Assembly: GCA_022410635.1 (NCBI GenBank)
Contig: JAJVDF010000213.1
Coordinates: 559,233 to 623,232 of the forward strand
Reading direction: 5' to 3'
Source of the DNA: Tretioscincus oriximinensis
Taxonomy: Eukaryota > Chordata > Lepidosauria > Squamata > Gymnophthalmidae
DNA: 64,000 bases
Shown here: positions 45,366-57,719 of the stretch, one piece after another
Layout of the letters: each line of letters begins with the position of its first letter
Numbering within the stretch: position 1 is the stretch's first letter
Translations under genes and position numbers: made by a program
Notes under the pieces: model-generated
The model's input: the letters and a program-made list of their open reading frames with translations, nothing else
Database searches by the model: none
Told to the model about the DNA's origin: nothing

Positions 45366-45695
45366 TATGGGCTTTGGTTTGACTGCATCCATTCACCATC
45401 TATTCCTCCACTCAGTCTACCCACCCTTTCATCTCCTTCATCCACCTCGTTCACATCCATTCACAACTCTACCCACTCCATCCACCTCTCCACCAATTCC
45501 ATCCCTAATCCATCGACTCCTCCACTCAGTCCACTCCCTAACCATTCACCCCTCCACCCATTCTGTCCACTTTCGACCCATCCCTCCATCCACTCCCATC
45601 CACCCCTTCACCCACATACATCTTGCCCTCCACCTATTTTACCCTTCTCCATCCACCCATTCTCTATCTCTTTCCCCATCCATCCTTTGCCTCTG
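45366..45695. repeat. CCATCC/CCACTC-rich irregular minisatellite
   Basis: About 330 bp almost devoid of G on the + strand, built from irregular CATCCACC, CCACTCC and CCCATC units. It opens a Pro/Ser/His-rich frame that is simply the repeat translated. The long strand asymmetry is compatible with triplex or R-loop structure but nothing shows function. Confidence 0.8.
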
Positions 45696-45699
45696 GCCA

Positions 45700-47600
45700 T
45701 AACTTTGGGTGCTGGAGACTCTTAGTAATGGTAATATAGTTGGGGATAGGGAAAGGAATATTAGGGACTTAGTGACCAAACAGATGGATGGACTTTGGAG
45801 GAAAAGCCTTTACTCACAGTTTCATTTGGTTGAACAGGAGTAACTTTTATGGGTAATTTATCTGATATATTTTAGGCAGTATACTCGGATACACATATAG
45901 AACTATATATATGCATTAATTTATCTCACAATGTAGGTATGTTTGATCTGAGGTAAAAGCAGACTGATTTCAGTCATTCTGGCATGTGTGTTGAGTATCA
46001 GAAATGCTTGTGGTTCTGTTTATAGTATTATTAGCCCACTACAGTTTTAATTCTATTTGGAAGGAGTACTCTCTGCTTGACTGTGAACTTCTCCTGTAGT
46101 TCTTTACATTAGTCTGTACAAGATTCAGATACTCTCATTTTCCACTTCCTGTTAATCTCCAGATGCTGTTTTACTCTCCTTTGTGTAGCATGAAAGGTTA
46201 GATGCAACTCTCAGTGTGTGAGTAGATTTGTATGAATAGCTCAAGAGAAACTGTAGAAGGAATCTGTTGGCCTGCCAGGAACATGGAAAGAAGAGATCAA
46301 AATCACTTGAATACCCCTATATTAACCAGAGGTGGTCCTTAGAAATTACCAGCCTATTGAAAAATCCAAGTGCTTGAGTTTTTATGGGGCAAATCCCACT
46401 CTGGCAGGACATTTTTTTAAAGTACTCCATTACTTTACAGGTCATTTACAGTAAGCTACAGAAAGCAATGCTACCTACTCAAGGTTTTCAGTGATTTTGT
46501 CTCCTGTAGAAGTGTATTTAATGCATGCTAAACATAAGTCTGTGGCAATTAGAAATATATATGGATTGGGCTGAACGAAGATACTGAGCTACGTATACCA
46601 TTGTGCCTGTAGATGAGTTACTGAATCTGCAGTTAATTGAGTCTGCAGGTTATGAAGAGTGTAGTTAATTAATAGTGGGATATGTTTGGTTGCAGTTTCA
46701 GGTATTTTTTTTACAATGAAATCTAAATGGGTATCATTAACTTGATATTATTGTTATGTCAAGTAATATCTTATTTAACTTGAAAGAATCAAATCACCAT
46801 AAAATGCTTTATTGCTTGCTTTTAATATATAACAAGGGATTTAAACTTAACTGATAAAGCAGTTCTGCTTTTCCTGCTTAGACTCTAATATGTTTAATGC
46901 TATCCTTGCTTAATTGATCTAAGAGATTGCCAAGTATTCAAAATATTTTTGGGATTTTATTAAGGAGTATTCTAATTCCAGTAATAATACATGGCTATAG
47001 GTGTTGGGCCATGAGTACTGAATAATATATGCTGTTGAGTTAAGATGCTAGAGAAGACTTTGGAGAGTTATGTGGCAAAAGGAAGACCAAATTAGTCAAT
47101 TCTAAAGGACTGCTCATCGGAAGAATGAATATTAATGCTGAAGCTCAAATACTTGTCCTACAAACTGAGAAAACAGAATTCAATGGAAAAGATCTTAATA
47201 CTGGGAGATATTGAAGACAAAAGGAAAAATGCATAGATGGATAGATAATAATGTGGAAGCAACAGGCCTGAGCATGACCAAATTTTGAAACGTGGTAGAA
47301 CACAGAGGGGCCTGATGGGCTATGATCTGTGACACCTTGATGAGCTGAACATGACTCATCATTCATTATTTCTTTTGATAGAAGTGACAAAAGAGAATTA
47401 TTTGTATGTTTTGAGGCTGAAATCTTTAGTACATATGGTTGTATGAGTCTCTGCTGACACAGTATCTTGGTTTTTAATAAACATTTCTACACAAAAAAAA
47501 ATTGACATAAATGATCCAAAATGACACTGTCACAAAATTAAATCTTAAAAAAGATAAAGAAGTTCTCCCCTCCCCCAAGAAATCAATTAATTCATGTGAA
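45700..47600. other. Intron stretch with no recognised element
   Basis: AT-rich DNA; nothing recognised. Confidence 0.5.
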
Positions 47601-47605
47601 GGTAC

Positions 47606-47831
47606 ACTTACAAATATCAGGCATTGGATGATTCATTGGTAAATGTGGAAAGAGTTTGCTTTGTCCATTTGCAGATGAATCATGTCCTGTATTTCTAATG
47701 TCTGACTTTTGCTCAAGAATATAACTTGCAGAAATACCAGGCATTGGGAAGTACCAAGCACAATTCATTAGTAAATGGAGAAGGAAAATGCCTCCTCTTT
47801 TTATTGATGAATCACACCTGTATTTCCAATG
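47606..47831. repeat. Diverged two-unit tandem duplication
   Basis: Unit 1 (47606-47700) and unit 2 (47724-47831) share in order ACTT(A/G)CA, CAGGCATTGG, ATTCATT(G/A)GTAAATG, GATGAATCA, CCTGTATTTC and AATG. The order of shared blocks shows a local duplication of about 110-120 bp, now strongly diverged. Confidence 0.6.
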
Positions 47832-47839
47832 CACTGTGT

Positions 47840-50800
47840 ATCTGCACTGAAATCTCTGGAAAATAGAGGGGGGGAAACAATACTTTGGGCCAGTGCTGTA
47901 TGTGACCATAGAAAGAATCACTGGGCAGATTTCTTTGCAATTGTGCCAGTTTGTCTCTTTTATATAAATGATAACTAAAAGTCTCTTCTGTCATAAACAG
48001 AAGCCTATGGTAGGATAAAAGAAAATTTTTCAGTTATCATTTTTTCCACCCAGAGGTAGCTGATTTCCACACACAAAAAAGTCTAGATTCCCAACTCCAC
48101 ATTTAAAAATAAATCGTAACCTAAATAAAGAGTGTTTCATCATTATGGAAGTTCTAAACCAATCCTGATTGGACCTTATAATCCAATCAGAGCAGGCACT
48201 AGCTCAAAACAAAATGGAGGACAGATGGAGGTTTGCGTGTAGGTACCAAGCCAATAGCCCATCCCCAAAGCTGCCATAGAAGCTGCCATGGAGTGAAGGA
48301 GATTGCTCCTTCAGTCCCTGCCATCTTCAGTGGGATCTAAGCCATTTCTTTTCCTCTCCCTGCATCGTGGAGAGGAAAGAGAAGCGTAGTTAGACCCCGG
48401 AAGAAGTGGTGGTTTAGTAACTGTAATGCAACAAGCTTATTCCACTGGTAAATAAATAAATGGATCTTAGACATCAATGTGGTCTGGCAATTTTAGTTCA
48501 CTTTTTGGATGAAANAATAGAATTAGAAAACAAAGGTCAGATCAGCCCAAATAGAATCTGTTTTCTGACTGGTTTAAACCAAAGTAATGTTACTCCATTG
48601 TGAACAGAAACCATGTTCTATTTGTTTAAAAGTTTCTTTTAGAACACCATCAAAGGACCAGCCCCCTGCTATTCCTTCAGATAATTTATGTTCCCTAATA
48701 TTTTTCCTTTAAAACTTTAGCAGCACCAAGAGCCCTTGGCAGCCGGACTTTGATACCACACTTTTGTTTGTTGTGTTTACTTCCTTTCATTTATTAAATT
48801 AAAGAATATGGTGGTCTCCTGGTATTGCTATATTAATTAAAAATAATATGATACAAAATTCACAAGTGATGTGCTGCAAACTTTTCAGTATAATTATTTT
48901 TTCTCCTTTAAAACCTCTCAACCTTATTAGGTGTAATGCTACCTAGGTTAAATGTTTTAATAAGAACAAATTTTTCCTCTGAAGGAATGGAAGCTGTGAT
49001 TGAAATTAAACATGGGACCATGCTGTTTATGATAAATGCTAGCAAACAGGAGACAAAGGAGGCCATGATTTTATAATGGTGATAGTTAGTTCTAAATAGT
49101 TTTTTTGTAATTAAAATGATAAATTAATGAATAAATCCTGTGTGTCATTGAAATGTTGCACTCCTATTTATATAAGTGATACAATGAGCTGTAGAATTAA
49201 TTTTACCATGATTTTGGAAGCCATTTGTGGGTCTTAAAAGTTATGCTTTGTTTAAATTAAATCTGAGGGACCTGTAAATATGCCAGCAAGTTGGAGAGGA
49301 AGAGCATAGAAGATTTATACTCAATTATGTTTGTTGGAAAATACCAGCCCAGCTTTTTTCAGTGAGGAAATGGCCTGTATGTTCCACATTCAAAGAAGCA
49401 TTATGTCCATCCTATATTTTAGAACTGCCTGATGAGAAACTTTTTAATATTCTTTTTAAACATCTGTTTTGGGAATACCATGGATCCTTGAATTAGAAGG
49501 GTGTCAGACATAGAAAACCTTTTAAAATTCCTAATCAGACCAATATAATGTGACTTAGGCACCATCAGGCAGAGTTTTAAATGTATCACTATCATGTGGC
49601 AATGTGGGAACAATTACATGTATATGGAGCTACTCTAATATACTATACTCCAATATAGTATAACATCCACTATACTATATTGGATTTTGCACATTTTCCT
49701 ATTTTTTGTATCATATGTTTATATTTGTATGACACCCTATACCCAAACATCTCCGTGTGGGTTGTAGTAAACTAATTATAAAAACTGCTACAATCGAACG
49801 GCTAAAAAACAAACAATGTTTGAATGGAGAAAGGATATTATTCCTTCTGTTGATAGCTAGGATGAACAAGTGGATCTTTCAGGAAAGCCCAGTTTTCAGT
49901 ACAGGATTTCCTCAAAAAACACAAAAATATGGACCTTTGGAAATGGCTCCTAGCACATGGGTAGTGTGTATGTGTGTAGGCCAAGAATGCACATTTCTGG
50001 ATATTGACAAAATGCTTGGATGTACATCTACCTACACTGTTGTCCAGCAGCCAGGGCTTCAGGCAATTATTCTAGAGGAACTTTGCTATGTAATACTGCC
50101 AAAAATTGCAATTTTCCATAGCTACCCAGGGCTCCCTTACTAATTTTGCACTCTTTTAAAACTTGTAGGCTTGCTTTAATGGCATTTAAGAACACTCTAG
50201 GCCTTTGTTCCGAATCCATTCAAATTTTCTGCATTTGTGTGTGTGTAATCTGAAACTTGCTTGCTTTTTCTAATGTAGATAACAGCACCTGTCACTTTAT
50301 ACGTCAAACAAAGAATGGAACTAGGAGGGGATATCCTGTTCTGCAAAGGGCTGAATGAAGGGGTGCTACAGATAATCAGTTGTTTTGTTGATGTCAGTTA
50401 CTTCCAATTGTCTATTTTCCCTTCCCTGTGTGCATCAGAACTAGAGTGTGTCTTCATAAACTGGAGGAAAAGGTAACCTTAAGAAGGCAACAGATTTATG
50501 CACCCCACGTGCTGAAGAATACGACCTCATCCAAGCTGTTAGTGATTCTGCATTGGGCAGTATTCTGGACTAGCAAGCATACTAGCAGCCTAGCAAATTT
50601 TCATATGCTGGTTCAGAATAAAGGTGCCTGAAAGGAGACTCCTAGTATGCTTGCTGATCCACATGTATACTAACAAGTGTAGAATTGCCCTTTATCTTCC
50701 TAGTCAACGTTTAGAAAGCCTACACTAGGGGCCCCATTGCAACAAACACATTTTTATTTATATTGATTCTTTGGAACCACATAACTAATTGAAACTTTCT

Positions 50801-51860
50801 AGTTTAGTTTGTTATTTATACTGTAGCAAACATGAAGCAGTGCGAAAGGGGGCTAAATGTGAGTGCCCCAAGTTTGTGTGTATTCTTGTTTATTAAGTTA
50901 GGGTTTCATTGATTCAGGGTGGCCATTCTGTCCTGTACAAGAATTACTATAATATAACAAGACATTGAAAAGATCAGTTCTGTGTATAGAGTAAATAAAC
51001 ATCAAGGGAGAAATCAATAGTACTGGAACTAGAGCTTGAAACCACAAGATATTATTTTGTTGTCTGATGTCTTTTTTTAGTCATAATGTATGAAACCTGT
51101 TGTATTCCTGAAACTTCAAAGTTAGTCTGTATTTCTATACTTCTTTGTGAGTTGAGGGGTTCTGCGTGTGTCTGTGTTTTGTGTGTGTCATGCTCAGTTG
51201 ATTTGGACAATCAGGTTGCCATTCTTATTTAAACAATGAACACAGTTTAATCTTTTAAAGAAACTCACAAGACTGACTTACAAAATAAAATCTGCTGTAA
51301 TGATGGTTCTGTTTTACTTCAGAACAGATCACATTAAAAAGACTTAATGCACTTCTAGTGCATTTGTTCTCCCAACACATAAAAGATCTGGTGAGTAAAA
51401 CCCAGATCATATTGCTCTGGGGTTGCCTCCTGCTCACTTTCTGGATCAAGTCCTGCTGTTCTGCCAACAGACCCATATAGACAGATCTACCAGTTATTTC
51501 AATTAGAAGCTATATGTAATGTTCAGAATATACCAGCAGAAAACAGGGTGTCATTAATGTTTATATCATACCATAGCCTATCTTCTGCAGATGAAAAATA
51601 TCAGGAGAGTTAGCCAGGATGGAGCCTCTCAAATCTACACCATACAGAAATCTATGCTGTTTCTTATCTTTTTCTCAAGAACTTGGATTTTTGTTTGTTT
51701 GTTCATTCTTGTAACTGTTCTTTTACCTTTTTATCACATGCTGCCCTTCCGCTTTTGATAACCTATGGTCCAGCATGTAATATATAAAAAGATAAATAAT
51801 AATTGCTATCTATAAGAAACTTTGATCTTCCTTCCCCCCCACCAGAATTTGCAGGATATA
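47840..51860. other. Intron stretch, minor features only
   Basis: AT-rich intron. At about 49720-49770 a short piece resembles a SINE 3' end (TATTTGTATGACACCCTATA). A small hairpin, CCAATATAGTATA (49650-49662) with its complement at 49671-49683, is AT-rich and probably incidental. An N at 48515. Confidence 0.45.
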
Positions 51861-51871
51861 TGTACAATCAA

Positions 51872-51911
51872 TGATACTGTATAGTTATGCAGTCATAACT
51901 ATACAGTATCA
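51872..51911. repeat. Perfect 18-bp-arm hairpin, 4-nt loop
   Basis: TGATACTGTATAGTTATG (51872-51889) is followed by CAGT and the exact reverse complement. No T tract follows, so it is not a Pol III terminator or an obvious RNA gene. It may be the core of a MITE. Confidence 0.75.
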
Positions 51912-51914
51912 ATA

Positions 51915-54900
51915 TAAGGTATAGTCTGTTATATCACCTCATAGTCTTTCTGGTAGAAGATTGTTCCACACCCTGTAGGTTTCAGAAAGTTTGGGATACA
52001 GCCATGAACAAATGGAGAGGAGAAAAGTGTTTATCTTCGTCTAAGGGATGTTTGCTGGGTATTGCATAAGCAAACCTATTCCCCATATAGGACTGGTGCA
52101 GTTACCTCAAATGCTTTAAATAGTATTCAAAACAGCATTTTCCACACCCTTTCTCTGAGAATTAAACTTGAGTTTGCTTTTCGAAACCTTTCTCCTATAC
52201 ACTAGGAGTATTTGCACAATAATAACTGTAGTAACATTAATAACTTATTTATAACTTTTTAAAAAATAGTTATCAAAGTGTATATATAAGTACAGTATAC
52301 TTATTGAGACCAAAGTGAATAGTTTAATAGTAGTTACTAATTACTGCTTTTATAATAAGCTGAGTAACAAGAAAATACTTTATCTTCCTATGTTAAAGGT
52401 ATGTATGGGGGGTTGTCTGCTCTTTCAGGGTCAGAACCTAAGGTTCTGGAATCCTTATGCTTTTGGCATTTAACTATAGTACCATTAAGTTCAATTCCTT
52501 TCATCCTGTCGATAAGACAAACCTCTACGGAGCAAGGAAAAAAAGCAAATCATGGACTTAAAAGTAATTTTGCTGTTCATATGGCTAAATATATAGCTAA
52601 GCATTTGTTCCTTTGATTTCAATCAAATGCCCACTAATAAAACACTTCTGATATAATAAAAGGCTTAGATGTTCCTGATGACACATTTTTTCTTTATTAG
52701 TTGACTCACATATTGTCCAATATCACCTGCTTCTGAAGGGGCTCTATCTCTTTCTCTCCTCCTGAAGCACTGACTCAATAGAACTCACCTCTCTAAAAGC
52801 CATCATCTTAGCTGATGTTGCTGAAATACTTAGGGCCAGGGAAGGGAACGATGGGCCAAGGCACTCTGAAAGATGCTGCTAATGTGGAAGGGCAGGTAGG
52901 AGATCATACGCACAAGCGCATTCATGGCTGTGTGGAGAAAACGTGGATGTGGTGTTGTCTAGGGAGGAGCCCAGATAAGGGAAATGTGTTGGCAGGGATA
53001 GTTGAAGGGGGAGGCTAGGGTCAGGTTAGTGAGTGGGATGGTGAGCTTCTGCTCTCACTCTGAGCAACATTTCCCTAAAGCTCATTGTATTTTTTCCAGT
53101 GGGTTTTACTATCTTGTAAGCACATAAATAAATTATGTTTATAAAGATATTATGCCCTCAACAAAGCCACCATTATTACCATAATACCCTTTCAAGAAGT
53201 GCCAGTGTCTTAAGTCTAAGTATATGCTTTCCTATGGAAAAAAATATCTTTGCAAATGGCTTCTTGCCAGTACTGTGTCCTTGGTCACTGCTTTGATATT
53301 CCTCCCCCAGAATACTGCAACAACTCTTTTGTAAAATCATTTATCTTATGTCACAGCATCTGAAAAAGCACTTTCTCGTTCAACACAAGTCTAGCCGCAT
53401 GAAAAGCTTTTGATAATATTGAGCAGTGGGCCAATGCAATTTTCTACAAATTGTCCATAGTAAAGCAACAATTTTCATGCAGTGGAATTGAATTTAATGT
53501 GATAAAATTTAATTAACTGTGCAACATAAATTAATTACAAAAAAGTTAAAGCTGTCTTCCTATGATTTCTCTGGGATATTGGTCACTCAGATTATCAGAA
53601 AATGAGTTTTGACTTCATTGTCCAGAACACATTACCAAACTGTCTGATAATAGAGCTGTAAGCATAAAGTAATGTACACTAGGGTAATGAAAAAAGGAAT
53701 AAAATTTAACTTCACATATACACTGGCAATGACTAGCCAGGAAAGAGAACTGTGGATTATGATGAAGAGATCAGTGAAAAAAAAACTATTAAGGCATAAA
53801 GCCTTCATCTATGCATCTTTCCTTCTGAAACCTGATAGATCATTTACTCTGTGAATTTTTGGAATGGAATTCTAGTTTCTATATGTTAGGCAACAGTTTG
53901 AAGTTTTTCAGAAGCAAAGTGTTACATCATCAGTTTCTCTGAAAATCAACTGTTTCCTTATTGTTTCATCACATCTTAATCATCCCAGTAGTCTTTTGCT
54001 GTGGGGTGTTAGGAAATGGAGACAAATGTGTTAATATTTCTATATCCTCAATATATTATTTTCCGTGAAGGAGAGACTAAAAATATTGGAGTAATATAAC
54101 ATGTAATCCTATCTTATTTTTCATGGTACCAGTTTGCTGAATAGTATCAGCGCTTTCTTCTGCTGAGAGTAATGTTACAATGTCTTCCCGATAATTGTGC
54201 AGATATCTTTTCAATTATAGCATTCCACCGTGTTTGTGACAGCTACATCATACGTAAGGGTGCATTAGAAAGGATGTGTTTAAAGTATTTTGTTACATGC
54301 TTGCTGTATTCCTATTTACATTTACTCAATCAGCAGCCCACTTGCTCTCTCCCTTGTATTTATCATACATGCTCCTATATTACATTTTCTCTCCAAATAG
54401 ACTTTTAGTGCTTCTACAGTTGCTTTTAAAAACACTCAAAGCTTAAGAGTGTTTCAAACTCAAAAGCAGGGAAGGGAATTACCTGTTAGCAGAGATTCCT
54501 TTGTGCCTATGTTCCTTATATAAATATTTTGTTGACTTTATCAAAATGATTCTTTCAAACAGCGGTTCCTTGCAGGGCTGTGGGGATAGGGTAAGACTGC
54601 ATTTGAAAAGCATAGTTGATATTCCTGGACCATTTTTCTCACTTCCACCAATTGCAACAAAGGGAAGTTTTTAAATAAAACCCCATCCTACTTCCTCTCT
54701 CCTCACTGAACCACTTTGCAAGCTGTTGGGATGCCAATAGCACACTGCAAGGCTATGTTCATTATGAACATGGTTTGATTGCGTTCATCCAATGGCAGCA
54801 TCTTCACAATCCATTTGAATAGTATTTCCATTGAATGTGATATTCGGTTAATAGAATGGACTCAAGGCAGCTGTGCCTCTTGTTGCTTGGAGACCGTCTG

Positions 54901-55392
54901 ATATGAAGATCACTTTAGATTTCATTTCAATGCAGACTGCTTTAAAATGGATTCCTCAAAATCCCTAAGCTGTTTGGCATGGTTGATGTGGTCCTAGCAT
55001 TGTGCAGAGAGCAATAATATCTTGATGGGACTAGGAAATGACCCTGGAAATATGTCATGTTGCCATTACCTACAGCTTTGGAGACTGGAAAACTTTTGTT
55101 CTCTGGCTCCCAAAGAAGGCCAGAATAGGGCCATAGAATATTGCATAGATTCTGACATATGCTTACCTGATCTTAGCTGAAGTGATAGATCTGAGCCAAG
55201 ACTAGCCTCTGTGTCACAAGCCGAAACCCATGATCCAGAGATTGCCAACAAATCCTTATCTGGCCTTTCTTGCAAGATGTTACGGAATATTTTTTCCTTT
55301 TCCATACATACACTTTTGCTCGGCAGCAAACTTTTGTGTTGAGCTAGGCTGAAGAAGAATGAGTCATTCAAAATCATACAGTGAGCTTTATA
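51915..55392. other. Intron stretch with no recognised element
   Basis: AT-rich DNA; no exon, RNA gene or clear repeat. Confidence 0.5.
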
Positions 55393-55400
55393 GCTAGAGA

Positions 55401-56047
55401 CAGGGCTTTTTTTCTGACGGAACGCACCGGAACGCAGTTCCGGCACCTTTTATTTAGGCGGGGGCGCGCGCGCGCGCGCGGCGGGGGCGGCGCGCGGCGN
55501 NNNNNNNNNNNNNNNNNNNNNNNNNNNNNNNNNNNNNNNNNNNNNNNNNNNNNNNNNNNNNNNNNNNNNNNNNNNNNNNNNNNNNNNNNNNNNNNNNNNN
55601 NNNNNNNNNNNNNNNNNNNNNNNNNNNNNNNNNNNNNNNNNNNNNNNNNNNNNNNNNNNNNNNNNNNNNNNNNNNNNNNNNNNNNNNNNNNNNNNNNNNN
55701 NNNNNNNNNNNNNNNNNNNNNNNNNNNNNNNNNNNNNNNNNNNNNNNNNNNNNNNNNNNNNNNNNNNNNNNNNNNNNNNNNNNNNNNNNNNNNNNNNNNN
55801 NNNNNNNNNNNNNNNNNNNNNNNNNNNNNNNNNNNNNNNNNNNNNNNNNNNNNNNNNNNNNNNNNNNNNNNNNNNNNNNNNNNNNNNNNNNNNNNNNNNN
55901 NNNNNNNNNNNNNNNNNNNNNNNNNNNNNNNNNNNNNNNNNNNNNNNNNNNNNNNNNNNNNNNNNNNNNNNNNNNNNNNNNNNNNCCCCACCCCCCGTCG
56001 CCGCTGGTGTTAGTTCCAGCACCTTTTGTTTTGGAAAAAAAGCACTG
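55401..56047. mobile_element. hAT-like MITE with GC-rich, gapped core (same family as 7139)
   Basis: CAGGGCTTTTTTTCTGACGG at the left and AAAAAAAGCACTG at the right, flanked by a perfect 8-bp duplication GCTAGAGA (55393-55400 and 56048-56055). The left arm is nearly identical to 7139-7200 and shares CCGGCACCTTTTATTTAGG. The core begins GGGGGCGCGCGCGCGCG and then runs into Ns (55500-55985), so true length is unknown; the assembler evidently failed in the GC-rich core. Reading frames spanning the Ns are meaningless. Confidence 0.88.
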
Positions 56048-56055
56048 GCTAGAGA

Positions 56056-57580
56056 TATATCTGAACTACTGTACTATCAGTTCTATGAGCAAAACACTGG
56101 TTTTCATTGTTTCCTACAGTAGAAATGTGCTTTGAACCAATTTGAGTTCATTTAAATGGAATTGAATTGGATGTTTTGACTTGAACTGAAAGGTTAGTTT
56201 GATTCAAACTGAATTGAGGGTATTCTGTTCAATATATCAAACCACTTGGCTCAATTCAAACTGGTTTGGGTTTGGCCATAAAAAGGGTTTTTTTGAGCAT
56301 CCAATCCATCAAGATTGAACTTGTTCAACCCAATTTGGATGTAAAATGAATGCCATAGGACTTGGTTTGATATCAACCAAGCAACAATTTTAGAATTCAT
56401 ACACATCTTTGCCCTTCAGACATTTATTTTGTGTGTTACAAATGAGAGTTTAGAAACAGGTGATGCATATACTTAGCCTTGTTATCCATGCATAAAATTT
56501 ACATATATGTGCAAATGTCTGCTTTGTTTCAAGTATCAGTTGCTCAGAGGCTGCTAGTTAGGTGATGACATTGCAAAGACTTTCACTTAAATCAAAATTT
56601 TGAATCATGTAACTTATTTTGATTGCCTTCAAAAGATCTCTTTCTATTAAAATATTGTTCAAGTTTATTGTTCAAAGAGCTATTGGAAGTCCAAGTCCAA
56701 GCCAAATCTTGTAGACGTGGGTTCTTTGTTTCCTTGGCTGCAATCTTTGAAATCTGTCAGAAATTTCCCTGAAAGAAAACTGCATATAGATTGAAGTATT
56801 AGGGCTTCTGTTTCTTGATGCACTTACAGCCTGCTGTGGAGAAAATCTCTAGTGTAAACAAGAATTGCACAAATGGCAATTACTCTGGAAGTGAGAAACT
56901 GCACCAATTTTGATCAGTTTCTTTTGTAGTCAAGACCCACACGTGGCATCAGAGAAAGACTTGGTTTCTTAAAATGGCGTGCTGGGACTGATCAGAAATA
57001 CTTAGCATATTGAAAACCAAATGAATGATAGAAAGAAGAGTTGGTATTTGGTTGCTTTGTAAGCACATAATCAGGTTGGGTGACATTGTCTTTTTCACAA
57101 AATTTTTCTCGTTGATTTTGCCTACTGGGTTGTTCTACGCGATGACAAGTGAAATATTATTTCTCTGATATTTTAGTAGTGAACTGGTGTTTACTGAATG
57201 AAATAGATGAGGAGCAGCATGGGATCCTAAAGAATGGAGGAGGAAGTTGCAATAGGGAGCTAACATGAATTGTCAATAACTTTGACACAGAAAGGCAAAA
57301 TGTGCAAAATCTTGGACTTTCCAGAGTTTTGAGGTTGCAGTTTGTTTGTTTGTTTGTTGTTGCTGTTTGTAAAGACAAGACAACACAAAACTACTTGATA
57401 TTATTCTTTACTGCAATCATACTTACTGGTACATTTTAGTGTTTAAATACAGGGAAATAGGGTAATTATTGAATCTCTGGAATACAAATAGAAAGAACTC
57501 ATTTACTTAGATGTAACTTTTTCACTCCTTTTGATCTTGATAAGCGTTTTTAACTGTAGTGTCAACTTGCACATTTATAT
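56056..57580. other. Intron stretch; CAAACTGG/TTCAAAC-rich at its start
   Basis: 56110-56400 is rich in imperfect ATTCAAACTG/CAATTTGAG palindromic units, similar to 18770-18965. The rest is plain AT-rich intron with a GTTT tract near 57339-57357. Confidence 0.45.
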
Positions 57581-57582
57581 CT

Positions 57583-57713
57583 AAGAACATAAGAACATAA
57601 GAAGAGCCATACTGTATCAGGTCACAACCCATCGAGTCCAGCATTCTGTGTCACACAGAGGCCCACCAGATGCACCTGGGCAGTCCGAACAAAGGAAAGC
57701 AAAATATGCTGCC
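57583..57713 (-). mobile_element. LINE 3' end fragment
   Basis: AAGAACATAAGAACATAAGA (8-bp AAGAACAT units, the 3' tail on the minus strand) followed by AGAGCCATACTG and CCAGCATTCTGTGTCACACA. Nearly identical to 61384-61517 and to the inverted end at 7612-7735. About 130 bp, severely 5'-truncated. Confidence 0.75.
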
Positions 57714-57719
57714 TATGCT

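Noticed and set aside
45366..45695. CRISPR array or regular satellite
   Set aside because: Units are irregular in length and sequence, there are no spacers, and the genome is a vertebrate.
45367..45702. Pro/Ser/His-rich protein
   Set aside because: Direct translation of the CCATCC-rich tract.
49757..50143. 128-residue open frame on the + strand
   Set aside because: No domain, no splice context, begins beside a SINE fragment; looks like chance.
55374..56022. Long open frames on both strands across the N gap
   Set aside because: They are open only because Ns translate as X; the real bases belong to a hAT MITE.
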